Assembly (NCBI GenBank): GCA_022316685.1
Contig: JAKJHU010000370.1
Span: 222,001-286,000, forward strand
Length of the DNA stretch: 64,000 nt
From: Progne subis subis
Taxonomy: Eukaryota; Chordata; Aves; Passeriformes; Hirundinidae
Reading direction: 5' to 3'
A program made the position numbers and the translations under genes. Below, in pieces: positions 24,493 through 35,500 of the stretch. A model generated the notes under the pieces. It was not told where the DNA came from and did not search any database. It saw only the letters and a program-made list of their open reading frames with translations. How positions within the stretch are numbered: position 1 is the first letter of the stretch; every line of letters begins with the position of its first letter.

Positions 24493-26156
24493 AATATTTG
24501 AAGATGCAGCTCTTGCCCTTCTGGACAGTCAAGACAGAGAGTGATAGCTGGGTATTCATAACTCTGGAGAGTGGTTCATCACTGATTCATACAAGCTGTT
24601 CCCTTCAATGAAACAGGAAGAAACCAGTACAATAGACGTTTTGCAGAGTGAAGAAACAGGGAACGACTTAGCATCATAAGGAAATAAATTTTATTATTAT
24701 GAAAGATGTTATGAAACAGTTTGTGGTTCTAAGATTAATTTTAGTTCAAGCTTCAAATTCAGAGCAGTTGCCAGTTGCTGACACTCTAACTGTCCTTCTC
24801 TCAGTTACAAAATGGGGAACAAGCAGAGCAGAAAATACCCTTCCACAAACAGCTGCTCTCCTGCTTACCTACACCACTACCTCACTGAGACTCAGGAGTA
24901 CACTCTGCAAAGGCTCTTGAGACTCCCTGGGCCAAGGCTGGACACTACATATTCCAGTTAATATGATTTTTTCATATTTTACCAATATGTAATAATCCAT
25001 TCCCAGTCCAACATGAAAAGTTAATAGGATGCATCTCCTTCTGCTACTTTTATGGCAGATGGATGTTAGTATACATTTTCAGTCATCTGACAAAATATCT
25101 ATAGCAACAACATAAGTATATTGCAAGGTGGGATTTTTTTCACTAGGTCTTTGGCTATAATCCAAATTATAGCTGTAGTATGGGTGAATCTGTGAAACTA
25201 ATATACTTGTGCACTCTCGCTTGATGAAAAAGATAAGTAAACTGCCTTTGAATTATGTTGAGAGATATTTTTGACCACGTCAAACCACCAGCACACTCAA
25301 ATGCATTTTTATAAATGGGACAGTTGTTAATTTATTTTCTCATACACTGATATGATGAACTTTCTTCTGTTCCTAACTGTAATCTTAGTATTGGCCCTTG
25401 TTAATCTCTCCTTTTATACAGAAGTAATTTTTGGTGTAAATTATGCCTTGATAATTCTTTTCAACCATTTCGGTATCCAAAACAAACTACTTTTAAATAT
25501 TGCAGTGGCCTTAAAAGGCTGCATAATTAGAACTGTGGCTGTCTCATCTTGAAACTGTTCCATGTCTTTTGTCCCTCCCACAAATTATTTTGGATAGAGA
25601 AACAATGGAACGAGTCATTCTCCATACACGGCATTTTGTTTCCAGAGTGAAACAGTCTAAGGAGTAAAATTCTTGCTAGATAAATATGCTTGTGGCTACC
25701 CAGACCAAGGAATAAACAGGATGAAGTTGTAAGCCTCAATATTTTGTTTACTAACTACCAGCAAGGAAAATCTGTTCTACAGGAAGGTCATGCAAGAACT
25801 GAAATATGATTTGGTGTGAATGACTGCACCCCGAACCCAGACCCACGAGTTCAGAGAAGCAGGCAGGTGGTATGCAATTATAAGGTAGCAGAGGACAAAT
25901 CTGGAGAAATTACTATTTTGTATATGTTTGCATTGTCATGAGGTGACTGAGCAGGCAGTGACATTTCACAGGAATGCTTTCAAAGACTACTCAAAGGGAG
26001 AAAGGGGAGAAACCCTGAGAAGCCAATTCTTCAGAGAACCAAATCCTCATTTCTGCCCATTACATCCCAGCTGCCTTAGAAAAACAGCCAGTGAGTAAAA
26101 TGATGGCTGTAATCTGCTGAATAACCATGGCAAGTTCTGCTACTCCCTTGAAGGTC
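24493..26156. other. unique non-coding DNA left of the provirus
   Basis: No gene or mobile element was recognised. Confidence 0.4.
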
Positions 26157-26161
26157 CTGGG

Positions 26162-26619
26162 TGTTGTGGTTTAGGAATGGTATTCTCAAATTTAGTCCTC
26201 CAGCTAGAGAGAAAACCAGGAGCTACTCTTCTCCTTGCTAGACAGAGATTATGGGTTAAGGTAAGAACAATTTACTGGAAACAGCTACGAGACAAGAAAG
26301 TTAACAGTAACAGTAATGTAATAACATAATACTAATAACAAAAGTGTTCAAAGAGAGGGTGACTTACATGGAGAAATGCTCACCAAAGCCCAGTACAATG
26401 AAAAGCAGTGGCAGAGAGGCCCTCTGGCCACCACACTTTCCTGACCACAAGCCACCTTCTTCCTGGAAGCAAGAGTCTCATATTTCTGTCCCTAGCTATG
26501 ACCTGAGGTGGTATAGAATAACAAAACTCAGATGCATTGACACACCTGGGTGCTTCCAGGCTCCCCTCCCTCACTGCTGTTATGAAAAATTAACTTTGTC
26601 CTGGCTGAAAACCAGGACA
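26162..26619 (-). repeat. 3' LTR of the minus-strand provirus
   Basis: On the plus strand it reads TGTTGTGGTTTAGG ... GAAAACCAGGACA, so the LTR sense is minus. It is 458 bp long. The outer edge abuts CTGGG, the target duplication also found at 32583. Next to the inner edge the minus strand has only a weak purine-rich tract (AGAATAAAGGATGAATAA), a decayed polypurine tract. The 5' LTR at 32149-32582 aligns along its length with many substitutions. Confidence 0.88.
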
Positions 26620-27083
26620 TTATTCATCCTTTATTCTATACCATAGATGACCTGCCCAGATCCACACCTTTCAGATATATATACACACACACATAAGAAC
26701 AAGTATCATTTCTGTAGTCAAGGGTAATCCTTCTAAGTTGTCTATGGAGTTAATTTAGTGCATTTAATTTAGTTAATTTAGATGTCTTCCAGTGTGGGTG
26801 TATTGCTGGGGTTGCAGTCTGTATCGGGAGCTCATGACTACTGGAGCAGCCCACACTCATGGTAGTTCTGACATACACTGGCAGTGTCATTCAGCAACTA
26901 ATATTATACATTTCAACATTACAGACTCTTCTTACCCCCAAATCAAATTCCCTTGCAGTACACATCACATTTCCTGGTCTCTCTGCATTACTCACCAAGT
27001 GTGCTCAAGTTATTGAGCAAAAATAATCCCAAGGATGAGTTTGCCTTTCTTGAGGCAAGACTAATCCAAACTGTATTCCCTAT
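26620..27083 (-). other. 3' internal non-coding part of the provirus
   Basis: This sequence lies between the 3' LTR and the inserted plus-strand LTR. It holds a TA/CA-rich microsatellite near 26674-26694 and no recognisable coding domain. An env gene would sit here, but I see none. Confidence 0.5.
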
Positions 27084-27675
27084 TGTCTTAGGTTACAATG
27101 TAAGATGTGCCCAAAGTTCTTAGGTTACAATGTAAGATGTGCCCAAAGTATGTATTCTATCACTATCTACATGAGCAGTTGAAGCTAGGTTGGGCAGTGT
27201 TTCCCTTGCCCCCTCCCTCCAGACTATCTTCTGTTAATGGCCCATCAATGCCCTGCTGCATGACTCATAGAGAACTCTCTCCAGGAGCTATCTCTGTTTA
27301 ATGGGCAATCAACGACCCATTGCAAGACTCATAAAATGATATCAGCCCACAGTGAGATGCTCCGCCCAGGGGGAGGAGCCAAGCATTCCCATGTGGATAT
27401 AATCTGGGATTTGGGACAGCACAGGTAGTCTTACCCACTGGATTCCCAGAGGACAAGAGCTACCAGACCTTTCTGCAGGAACACTGCTTCAACAAAACCA
27501 CTTCATCTGGACTGCTACCACCACTCTAACTGGGTGTCAGGTTATATTCTGATTCTGTCAGTAATCTTTTGTACTATTGAGTTTAATTTAATTTTATTTT
27601 ACCTTTTTCCCCCCCCTCCTATTAAATTGTATTTCTGACTTAGAGTCTCACTGGTTTTGCTCTCAAACCAGCATA
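27084..27675 (+). mobile_element. plus-strand LTR lying inside the provirus, 3' end truncated
   Basis: It starts TGTCTTAGGTTACA at 27084 and contains GGGGGAGGAGCCA, a GGATATAATC TATA-like box near 27396, CCACTGGATTCCC and a TATTAAATTG segment. This order is shared with the LTRs at 12.8 and 52.2 kb, so it is oriented plus, opposite to the provirus. A TGACTCA AP-1-type heptamer is at 27261-27267, and a similar AGACTCATA occurs about 60 bp further, in two related U3 blocks starting TTAATGG. A 32-bp unit is tandemly duplicated at the left edge. The right end near 27675 lacks a CA terminus and no target duplication was found, so it is probably truncated where integrase sequence resumes. Confidence 0.75.
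27087..27150. repeat. 32-bp tandem duplication at the LTR edge
   Basis: Two adjacent 32-bp copies (27087-27118 and 27119-27150) begin CTTAGGTTACAATG and end CCCAAAGT(T/A). They differ only at the last base, so the duplication is much younger than the provirus around it or has been homogenised. Confidence 0.93.
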
Positions 27676-27689
27676 CCTGTAACGTTTCT

Positions 27690-28500
27690 TGGATTCATCA
27701 TGGGGACTTTATCCCATTCTACAGTACATGGAGGTTTTGATTGGGCAGTGACAGATCTACTGGTGGAGCCTGGGGTGTTAACTAACCCAGGCAGCCTTAG
27801 ATAAATGCAGAGCCCAGTGTTTGAAAGTCCCACCACCCATTGCTTTCAGTGTGGTTTTTAACAGCCCATTGTACTCTTCAATCTTCCCAGAGCCTGGTGA
27901 GTGATAGGGAATATGATACAGCCACTTAATACTGTGTTCCCTAGCCTGGTTGTCCAGGAGGTTGTTTTGGGAATGAGTCCCACTGTCTGTCTTAATTCTC
28001 TCAGGGGTGCCAAGTCACCACAGGACATGCTTTCCAAGGCCCAGGATGGTGCTCCAGGCGGTGGTACAAGGCACAGGATACTGCTCCCAGCCATCCAGTG
28101 GTTGCTTATAAGAGCATGTAGCACTTGCCTTGGTGGGCCTGCAGGATTGTGAGGTAACCAATCTGCCAGGCCTTCCCTTATTTCTATTTTGACCGTTGTC
28201 TACCATACCATAGAGGCTTTACTTGGCCTGCTTGATCCCAGCACGTTTCACAGTTATGGATAACCTGGGATATAGAGTCCATGGCTAAGCCCAATCCGTA
28301 GATCACGAGCTCATCTGGGTGTTGCATCTCTTCCCTGATGACTCGAGGTGTCATGGGCCTACCAAGTCAAAAATAATTCACCCTTATGTTGCCAGTCCAG
28401 ATCCTCCTGAGACGTTTTAATCTTGGCACCTTGATCCACTCATCCTTTGTAGCAATGTTCTTCAACAGCCCAACTCTTGGGCACGTACATTTACTTTTAG
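27690..28500 (-). pseudogene. pol: decayed retroviral integrase region of the provirus
   Basis: In pieces across frames, the minus strand encodes the zinc-binding N-terminal region of a retroviral integrase, with a C-x2-C pair visible at 28241-28252, followed by its catalytic core between about 28180 and 27780. The wild-type protein would insert viral DNA into the host chromosome. Here the frame is broken by stops and shifts: the best single frame (28124-27858) covers only part of the core. It lies downstream of the RNase H remnant, as expected in pol. The C-terminal end runs up to the inserted LTR near 27680. It is not functional. Confidence 0.8.
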
Positions 28501-28509
28501 CCAACTTCT

Positions 28510-29000
28510 CTATCCAGGCAATGACATCTTGCCACAGTTCAGCAGCTCAGGTGGGTGCTTCTGTGCACTCCCAATTGGTTGTTTTCCATCATTCCAGTCA
28601 CCTCCACAGAGCATTTGACACCATCCATGAGTCCCTGCAGAGATACAGTGCTGGCTACTTCTCTCATTCAGTGATATCTAAAGCCAGCTGGGCAGCTTTC
28701 AGCTCTGCAGCATGACTTGATCCACCTTATCTCTCAAGTGCTTCTGCAACCCTCTGCATAGAGCTCCATACAGCTGCTTTCCTTTTTCAATGTATCCCTA
28801 CAATATGGCAGGAACTGTCCGTGAAGGAAGTGTATTGCTTTTCATTTTCAGGCAGCTGGCTATGTGGTGGGAGTTCCTCAGCAAATGTCACCTTTTCCTC
28901 CTCCTCCTCTGACAATGGTTTGAAATGTTCACCTTCAGGCCAGTTAGTGAGGACTTACAAGATCCCTGGGTGATTTGGGTTTCCTATTTGAGTTCGCTGT
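28510..29000 (-). pseudogene. pol: decayed RNase H region of the provirus
   Basis: A short conserved RNase H start, with a T-D-S-S-C type motif, reads on the minus strand around 28810-28826, with its first acidic residue at about 28817-28819. More fragments follow towards 28550. The domain would remove RNA from RNA-DNA hybrids during reverse transcription. Stops and frame changes interrupt it. Its position between reverse transcriptase and integrase supports the call more than the residual similarity does. Confidence 0.6.
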
Positions 29001-29430
29001 GTGATCAGAGTGATCCACTTACTTCCCGTAGCATGAGTGTAATGATGTGTGGAGGGGACTTTGAGCATCCAGCCCAACACTAGCAGTCAGGCTGCCAGGA
29101 GGACCTGTGCTTGCGTGTCAATCACTTCTGGAGGATATTAAACCTCTTCATAAACTGTATCTCTTTTTCAGTTGGAGTGCAGAAGGCCTTGGATCCTTTC
29201 TATCCTCAGATCCAGAATCCTGGGAGTTGTCCCCGAGTCTCCTGAAATAAATTTTGCCAGTGGCACCAGGAAGGACCCTGCTCCCCCATCTACAGTGCAG
29301 AGCATTTTTTTCTCATCTTGTCCTGTCTTGACTGGCCCAGAGGCTACCATTCTTCTTCCATGTCACATGACAGAGAGGGTTTGCAATTTGACTGTAATCT
29401 GGAATACACATCCTCCAAAAAACCTACAGT
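29000..29430 (-). pseudogene. pol: pol connection region, decayed
   Basis: This sequence lies between the reverse transcriptase and RNase H remnants. A 60-codon minus-strand frame (29350-29168) is open but has no motif I can name. The similar 113- and 74-codon plus-strand frames are antisense shadows. It is assigned by position. Confidence 0.45.
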
Positions 29431-29432
29431 GT

Positions 29433-30110
29433 CTAGGAAAGCCTGTGTTTTTTTTCTTGCTGGTTGGTGCTGGCACAGCTGCTATTTTGTTGACAATACC
29501 CACTGGAATCTGACAATGTATTGCTTGCCATTTTACTCCTGAAAACTGAATTTCCTAGGAAGGTCCCTTGAACTTGTTTTGTGGCAAAACCAGCCCTCTG
29601 GATTGTTTTCTCCCCTTTCTCAAAGACTTCCTCTACTGTGTTGCCCCATACTGTGATGCCATCAATGTGCTGCAAATGTTCTGGAGCCTCACCCTTTTCC
29701 AGTGCAGTCTGGATCAGTCCATGGTAAATAGTGGGGCTGTGTTTCTGCACCTGGGACAGTCAATTCCAGGTGTACACCCCTCCAGCTGAAAGCAAACTGT
29801 GGCCTGACTAAACCTCTGCTGCTAAAGCAATGGAGAAAAGCATGTTAGCAGTGTCAATGGTGGCACCACTTTGCTGCCATGGAGTCCATACTGAAGTTCC
29901 AGCCCATCCAGCACAGCAGTGCTCAGAGCTGGCGTGGCTTCATTCAGGCCATGACAGTCCACATGACAGTCAGTTTCCATTCTCCATTGGACTTACACAC
30001 TGGCCATACAGGGCTGTTAAAGGGTGAGTGAGGCTTGCTGACCACTCCCTGGCTCTCCAGCTCACAAATCATCTCATGAGTGGGCACCACAGAGTCCCAG
30101 CTGGTGCAGT
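29433..30110 (-). pseudogene. pol: decayed reverse transcriptase of the provirus
   Basis: The minus strand encodes the fingers of a retroviral reverse transcriptase in one frame (about 30080-29960), with the palm in another (29750-29433). The palm segment holds the fixed-order block that precedes the catalytic loop. At 29658-29669 the loop reads His-Ile-Asp-Gly, so the usual paired aspartates are not intact and the enzyme would be dead even without the stops. The piece between fingers and palm contains stops and a frame change. A protease-like segment may lie just upstream, up to about 30295. Its order relative to RNase H and integrase confirms a minus-strand provirus. Confidence 0.85.
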
Positions 30111-30964
30111 TTTGCTGATAGTGCAAACAGATACAGTGCAAACAGTGCTGATGTGGTAGCAATCAGTACCTGCTGTTCTTTGACCCTCAGCAGCCCCTCA
30201 GCCCAAGGCACCTCTGAGAGACCAGGCAAGGTATTCAGCTGTCTAATTCCCTCTGTCTCCATAGCAGCTATCCAAAAAGGCAAGAAATCCAGCATCAGAT
30301 CAAACAGTCACTGGAATCTCACCCAACTGGAAGCTGAAATCTATTCATATACCTCACAGCTCACCTAGAGACAGACATCAGGTGATTACCTCTGGCCCTG
30401 TCTCTTCCTCCTGTTCTGAGGGGCTTGCTTTCTCTTCATCCCTCATTAAGCAAATAGATTTGTTCTTGGATTTCTTCTGTGTAGGTGTGACCACTACTGG
30501 CATGGGTTATTCCTCTGATTAAGCTGCAGTTTGAGTGGCCACAGTGCTGTTGGTCTGCTTTCCTCTCCTACCCCTGAGGGTTCTGTCTTACAATGAGCAG
30601 TGTCCAATAAGTAGCAGCTGTGCCCCAATACACTGCAATAAGTTGCTCCTGTCTGGAGTTGGCGCAGCATTATCCATGAAAATATTCTATCACTTTAGCA
30701 GGGTCTTGTAGTTATTCAGGGGTGAACTTCCAAACCACTAGAGCAGAAAATTTCCACTAAACCTGGCCCATTTTCTCCCACATTCCATACTGCTCGTGAC
30801 TATCCACCCTCAGGGCATATCTGTGAATGACCTTTCTAGAAACATCTTTTGTCACCCTGTACATGGTGTGAAATCATACTGAGGAGACCATACAAACCTA
30901 GCAACAAGAACATATTTTCTTAACATCCAAAGGAAATTCAGAATTCTCAAAAGCTGTTGTAACA
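30110..30964 (-). pseudogene. decayed gag/pro remnant of the provirus
   Basis: Minus-strand sequence upstream of the reverse transcriptase, where protease and the end of gag belong. A 73-codon frame (30295-30074) joins smoothly to the start of reverse transcriptase. Beyond about 30400 the frames are short and I recognise no zinc knuckle or protease motif with confidence. Assignment is mainly by position. Confidence 0.5.
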
Positions 30965-31644
30965 GGCCTTGTTGAGGGTTAAGTTCTCCTGTAGAATTTT
31001 TCCCCCCATGAGTTGCTAGATTTTTAAGTAGGGATAGTTAAGCGGTGCTTAACCTGACAAAAGAAGTTGATCACTTGGTTTTGGGGGAGGGAGGAGGCTC
31101 CCGGGAGAGCTGAGGTGTGGGCTCACTGCTCTCAGTCTTCCGGGGAGCACGGATCGGGGGACTGCTGGCTGCCTGGAGTCCACGGCTACCGGAGGAGTTT
31201 GGTCCTGGGAATTCTACCATCTGTTGGAGTGCCCAGGAATTCGGAGTTTCTTCACTGCCCTGCTGGATTTTGGGTCAGCCCGGGGTCCAGCCGCTGCGGG
31301 TTCTCCGGCACTGCCCACTTCATCTGCCAGGGCACCCCCCTGCCTGCCGAGGACAGTCCACCGCTTCCAGCTTCCAGCCACCAGCACCGGAGCTTTCCAC
31401 CATTTGCCCTCGGGGTTCTTGGTTCTGTTTTACTGTTATTATGATTGCTGTTGTTGTTTGTCTGTCCTGTTATATTTACTAGTAAAGGACTGTTATTCCT
31501 TTTCCCCATAGCTCTGACTGAAAAGTTTTTCTTTTAATCTTCCAAATTATAATAACATGAAGGGAAGGATTTAAATTCCTCATTTCCTAGAGAGGCCTGC
31601 CTCTCCTTAGCAGACAACTGTCTTTTTCAAACCAAGACAGGCCT
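30965..31644 (+). mobile_element. solo LTR nested in the provirus, GGCCT target duplication
   Basis: The LTR proper is 30970-31639 (670 bp). It starts TGTTGAGGG and ends AACCAAGACA, with GGCCT repeated exactly at 30965-30969 and 31640-31644. The right end (GCAGACAACTGTC... CAAGACA) matches the end of the LTRs at 12.8 and 52.2 kb. The GC-rich middle (31080-31410) is followed by a T-rich part with ACTAGTAAAGGAC. It is oriented plus, while the surrounding provirus is minus, so it is a later insertion. Overlapping 125-, 121- and 95-codon plus-strand frames in it come from GC-rich LTR sequence and are not genes. Confidence 0.93.
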
Positions 31645-32130
31645 GAAGGAGGAAAAGGGAGTGAAAGATTGGCAAAAATTATCCTTCCCCGTCCCCTCAC
31701 AAATTGGGCACAATTATTAATGAATTTCCAGAGGTTTCACCCAAGGCCGGGACAGGAGAGCAACACGGAATACACATCCCAGATTGCAAATGAATACAAA
31801 TCCCACATACCATCATTACATCCCAGATTGCAAATGAATACAAATCCCACATACCATCATTACCCTTGATGTTATCATGTCATAATATCACACAGTAATT
31901 ATATCACACAGTACAGCAGCAAAGAAATTCTGCAAAAAGAAAATATGAAAAAGAGAACTGTGATGAGCACAAATGGGAACATGTACTGGGTTATGTTGCA
32001 CACCCACATGAACAGAGAAGCAACATTGTGACCAGTGGCTCTGCACTTAATACAACAAATACTTAGATCAAAATTGTTTCCAACCTACTCTAGGGAGATC
32101 TGTTGTCACCTTAAACCTCTGTGAGTCATG
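31645..32130 (-). other. 5' leader/gag side of the provirus
   Basis: This sequence lies between the nested LTR and the primer-binding-like site. It contains a 44-bp tandem duplication and no recognisable gag domain. Confidence 0.5.
31774..31861. repeat. 44-bp tandem duplication
   Basis: Two adjacent copies (31774-31817 and 31818-31861) begin ACATCCCAGATTGCAAATG. They appear identical, so the duplication is recent relative to the provirus. Confidence 0.92.
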
Positions 32131-32140
32131 CTGGGCACCA
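32131..32140 (-). other. primer-binding-site-like sequence of the provirus
   Basis: The minus strand reads TGGTGCCCAG starting 8 bases inside the 5' LTR. Retroviral primer-binding sites begin TGG and match the 3' end of a tRNA. I cannot assign the tRNA with confidence. Confidence 0.5.
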
Positions 32141-32148
32141 ATTAAGGC

Positions 32149-32582
32149 TGTCGTGTTTTATGGATGGTATTCTCAAATCTGCTACTACCGCAAGAAGGAA
32201 AACCATGAGTACTCCCCTCCTGGCCTTTAGAGGGAGAAAACAGGCAGAGGCTACTGTCTGAAATAAGAACAATTTGCTGCCATCAGCAGTGAGACAAGAA
32301 AGTGAATGGTAATAGCAACAATACTGATAATGAAACTACTCATAGAGAGGGGGATTTACATGCAGAATGCTCACTAAAGCCCAATGAAAAAAACTGGTGG
32401 ACAGGCCCTCCAGCCACCATGCCTTTTTCCCTACCTTAAACCATGTCACCTTCTCCCAGGAAGTGAGGATCCTGTATTTCTGCCCCCCAGCAGTGATATG
32501 AAGGAGTGTGGAATAACAACCCAGACATGCACACATGGCTGCAGTCTCTGTCCCCTCAGGGCTCCTGCTGGAAACCAGGACT
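32149..32582 (-). repeat. 5' LTR of the minus-strand provirus
   Basis: On the plus strand it runs from TGTCGTGTTTTATGG to GGAAACCAGGACT. The last base of the expected ACA terminus has changed. It is followed by CTGGG, matching the duplication at the other end of the provirus. It is 434 bp, shorter and clearly diverged from the 458-bp 3' LTR. A 131-codon minus-strand frame and an 83-codon plus-strand frame overlap it and are not genes. Confidence 0.87.
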
Positions 32583-32587
32583 CTGGG

Positions 32588-35500
32588 GTACCTACTGCTG
32601 CCTTGGGCCTCATCCTTTTGGCAGGGCAGGGGTGATGCCCTAGTGCTCCTCAGCCCCTGCTCTGTCAAACCTGGGTACTGAGGTTCGCTGAGATGAACTA
32701 GGGCTGTTTCCCATCCAGGTTTCCATTCCAAAGAGAGCTAGTGAGTACTGTGTGGTATCAGTGCACTCAGATCCCAAGCTGATGCAGTTAGGGGGCAGAC
32801 AGGAAATGTGCTCTGGGCAAGGTTCACCCTACCCACCGTGGGTGACCAAATCTACACTATGTACAGTCACTCTATGTTTTAAGTTCCTGTGACAATTTTT
32901 GCACAGTAGAACAAAAAGACTCTCCTTTTTCTCCCCTTTAATAGAAGAAACACTATACAAACAAAGAGCAAGATCCTCACTCACAGTACAGAGGACTTGG
33001 TTTAAAGGTCAGCAGATAAATTTTACTCATTCCAGAAGCAATTTGGAATACACATTGTAGTTGCAAAATAACAGCAGGTCTACACTTTCTACCCATTAAT
33101 CTCTACACTGAAACATTTCTGGTTCAGGTGGGCATTACTTGTATGTAATTTGACAGATTGGTAACTGACCTTGCACAGGAAGCATCCACTAGCATAACAT
33201 TATGTTGTAAAGCCTCTGGGGAAAGGACCACCTTAGAAAAGAGTGTTTACATGATGAACAGTGCAAGAGGAAGCCAAATCCACTTTGAATTCCTAGATGC
33301 CATCAAAATATATCAGTAAGTGTGTATATATTACACACATATCCATTATACAGTAGACAAGGCCTGAAAAACCAAGTAAAAGACAGATTCCTTGCCTCAG
33401 TTTAATGGGGTGGGATTTTTGGAGTGTGCTGGGCCTCTTTCTGACATTTTATTCAAAAGGAATTATTTATTGGACAATGGATACGTGAGAGTAAATTTTC
33501 TGGAAGAGGAGAGCTGGTTTTGAATGATGTTGCTTATCTGCCTATACTTATTCCCTGTGTAACGGCAAAGTATCCAGATCTGCTGTAAGGCCTTTAATCA
33601 AGAATTTTTATGCATTTATATTATTTATATTATTTATAAACTGACCATTTATAAACCATAAATCTCCTTTTAAGATGATCAACTTTCTTTGTAAGTCCTT
33701 CAAACAACATCTGGGTGCATCTCTGATGCCAGCACAACTCTGTGGAGATACAAGAGAAAGGAAGACTGGTTCAGCACAATCTCTCAATGTTCTTTGCTGG
33801 TTGACCGAATATCTTCAGATTTAGATTTTTGAGAAATAGGTCTGTGATCTAATCCTAAGGGACTACAGATTAAAGCTGAAAGATGGATTTCCTTGCAATA
33901 AAGATCACAAAGTCTTTTATCTTTGAAGTGGTGATTTGAATGATAAGACGTGAGGCATAGATAAAGAAAACAATAAACATACATTAAAATTTATTTGACT
34001 ATACAGATTCCTAGGAACAAAAATATTTCTCCTCCTAAGTGATACATTGGTGCATATGTTTGTGTATATGTGTATGTGTGTATCTACATGTGTATACATG
34101 AAACATAAATGTATGTCTCTTTCAATTGTATACAGCAAGCCAAATGTATACAACAAAGCTCTGAGCAAACCAAACCTCTTTTATTTGGTCCAGCTTCCTA
34201 GCTCCTATTGCAGCTCAGTGTCTGAGTTATAGCCAAAGGATGCTCTGATTGCTGTCAGAATGACCGGTGTTTAACAAAGACTCTTCAACAACGATTTCCT
34301 CCATACTAAGTTGGAACACATTATGTCAGGGGCCACCCTGGTTTTATTGAACTCAAAGTCACTACAGGGACTGAAAGTGACTCCGAAGCTGTGAGCACAG
34401 AGCACTTCTTTGTTGTGTATGTGTGTGTTAGCATGTCATCTCTCAGGATAATCATCCAAATATGGTGCCTATGGAGATGTGGCTGATTCAATACTCCCGG
34501 GTGGTCAGCCTGCAATTTAAAGATTCACTGGCCTCATGAAGATAGCCACAAATGGAACAGCAACCATAATTACAAGAGGCTGTTTCACTAATCCATGGTT
34601 AACAAATGTTAGGTAAAAGATACATAAGACTCATGCAAGCATTTTCTGGAGGTGTTTGAGACTTGTGTTTTCATTTGTTCTGGCTTCCCTATTCTTTAGA
34701 GAGGGAGTACAGAAAAATAAAAAAGATTTTTTAATCTATTTTTTTTTTCAACAGTCAGAAATCACAGGACATCTTTGAAGTTGAACTATCTTTGGAAAAA
34801 GCCCCAAGTATTTCTTGTTATTTATGAATCTGAGAAACTGTACAATTCGTTTCCACCCTGAATTTCTCTTAACTCTGTCTATTTTTTATCTTATTTCTAA
34901 TCTGCCAGTTTATGGAAGAGAACAGGAGGCTTTTAGAGTTTAGCACCAAAAAAATGTCAGAAGAACTAATTTGTAAAAAATGCAAGTATTGTTATATTTT
35001 AAGTATACTTATTACATTCATTTTTACCACTTTTTCTGTAGAAAACCTTACTGATTTAGTAGTTCCAAAATATAGCAGTTCTTCAAGATAGAATTGTATC
35101 CGTTTTTTTTAAGTGGCAAACTGCAGTCTGGCACTGCTGCAACTAAAGCAGGACTGATTGCACAGCAATAAAGGAATATAGTCCTTTATAGTCCAACAGC
35201 AGACTCGTCGCACAACTCTGCTGTAACCTACTTACTGGTAAAAAATCTTTATGGGTCCTAAGTTTGTAGTGGTTGCTGTCAGAAATTAAGAATTAATATA
35301 TATTCGTTTGATTTTGACATTGTTTAAAATAACTTTGGATGGTCTGATTATCCATAGAAATGTATAACCCTTTCTTAAATCCTGCTAAGCTCTTAGCTTC
35401 ACACTCAATTGGTATTCTGCCATATCCCAGCATTCCTCCCACCACCAAGGAACTATGCAGTTGTCCAGGAGGGACAGAGAAGCAAAGATTCTTGCCCTTA

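Larger units (their letters stand above)
26157..32587 (-). mobile_element. ERVL-like provirus, minus strand, with CTGGG target duplication
   Basis: The provirus is 26162-32582. CTGGG at 26157-26161 and 32583-32587 is the 5-bp target duplication. Reading the minus strand, the order is 5' LTR (32582-32149), primer-binding-like TGGTGCCCAG, a leader, decayed gag/pro, reverse transcriptase, RNase H, integrase, and 3' LTR (26619-26162). No env was recognised, as expected for ERVL-type elements. Both LTRs start TGTCCTGG-like and end in ACCACAACA-like sequence, the pattern I recall for bird ERVL LTRs. The two LTRs are clearly diverged by eye and the coding regions have many stops and frameshifts, so the element is old. 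Two plus-strand LTRs (27084-27675 and 30970-31639) lie inside it. All identifications come from recalled family features, not a search. Confidence 0.88.

Noticed and set aside
29172..29513. 113-codon plus-strand frame
   Set aside because: It is antisense to the provirus pol region, which has recognisable domains on the minus strand.
31067..31511. Three overlapping plus-strand frames of 95-125 codons
   Set aside because: They lie wholly within a solo LTR bounded by a target duplication and reflect its GC-rich middle.
26157..32587. Plus-strand reading of the provirus from its LTRs
   Set aside because: TGTCCTGG and ACCACA ends, and the order of reverse transcriptase, RNase H and integrase, all fit the minus strand.
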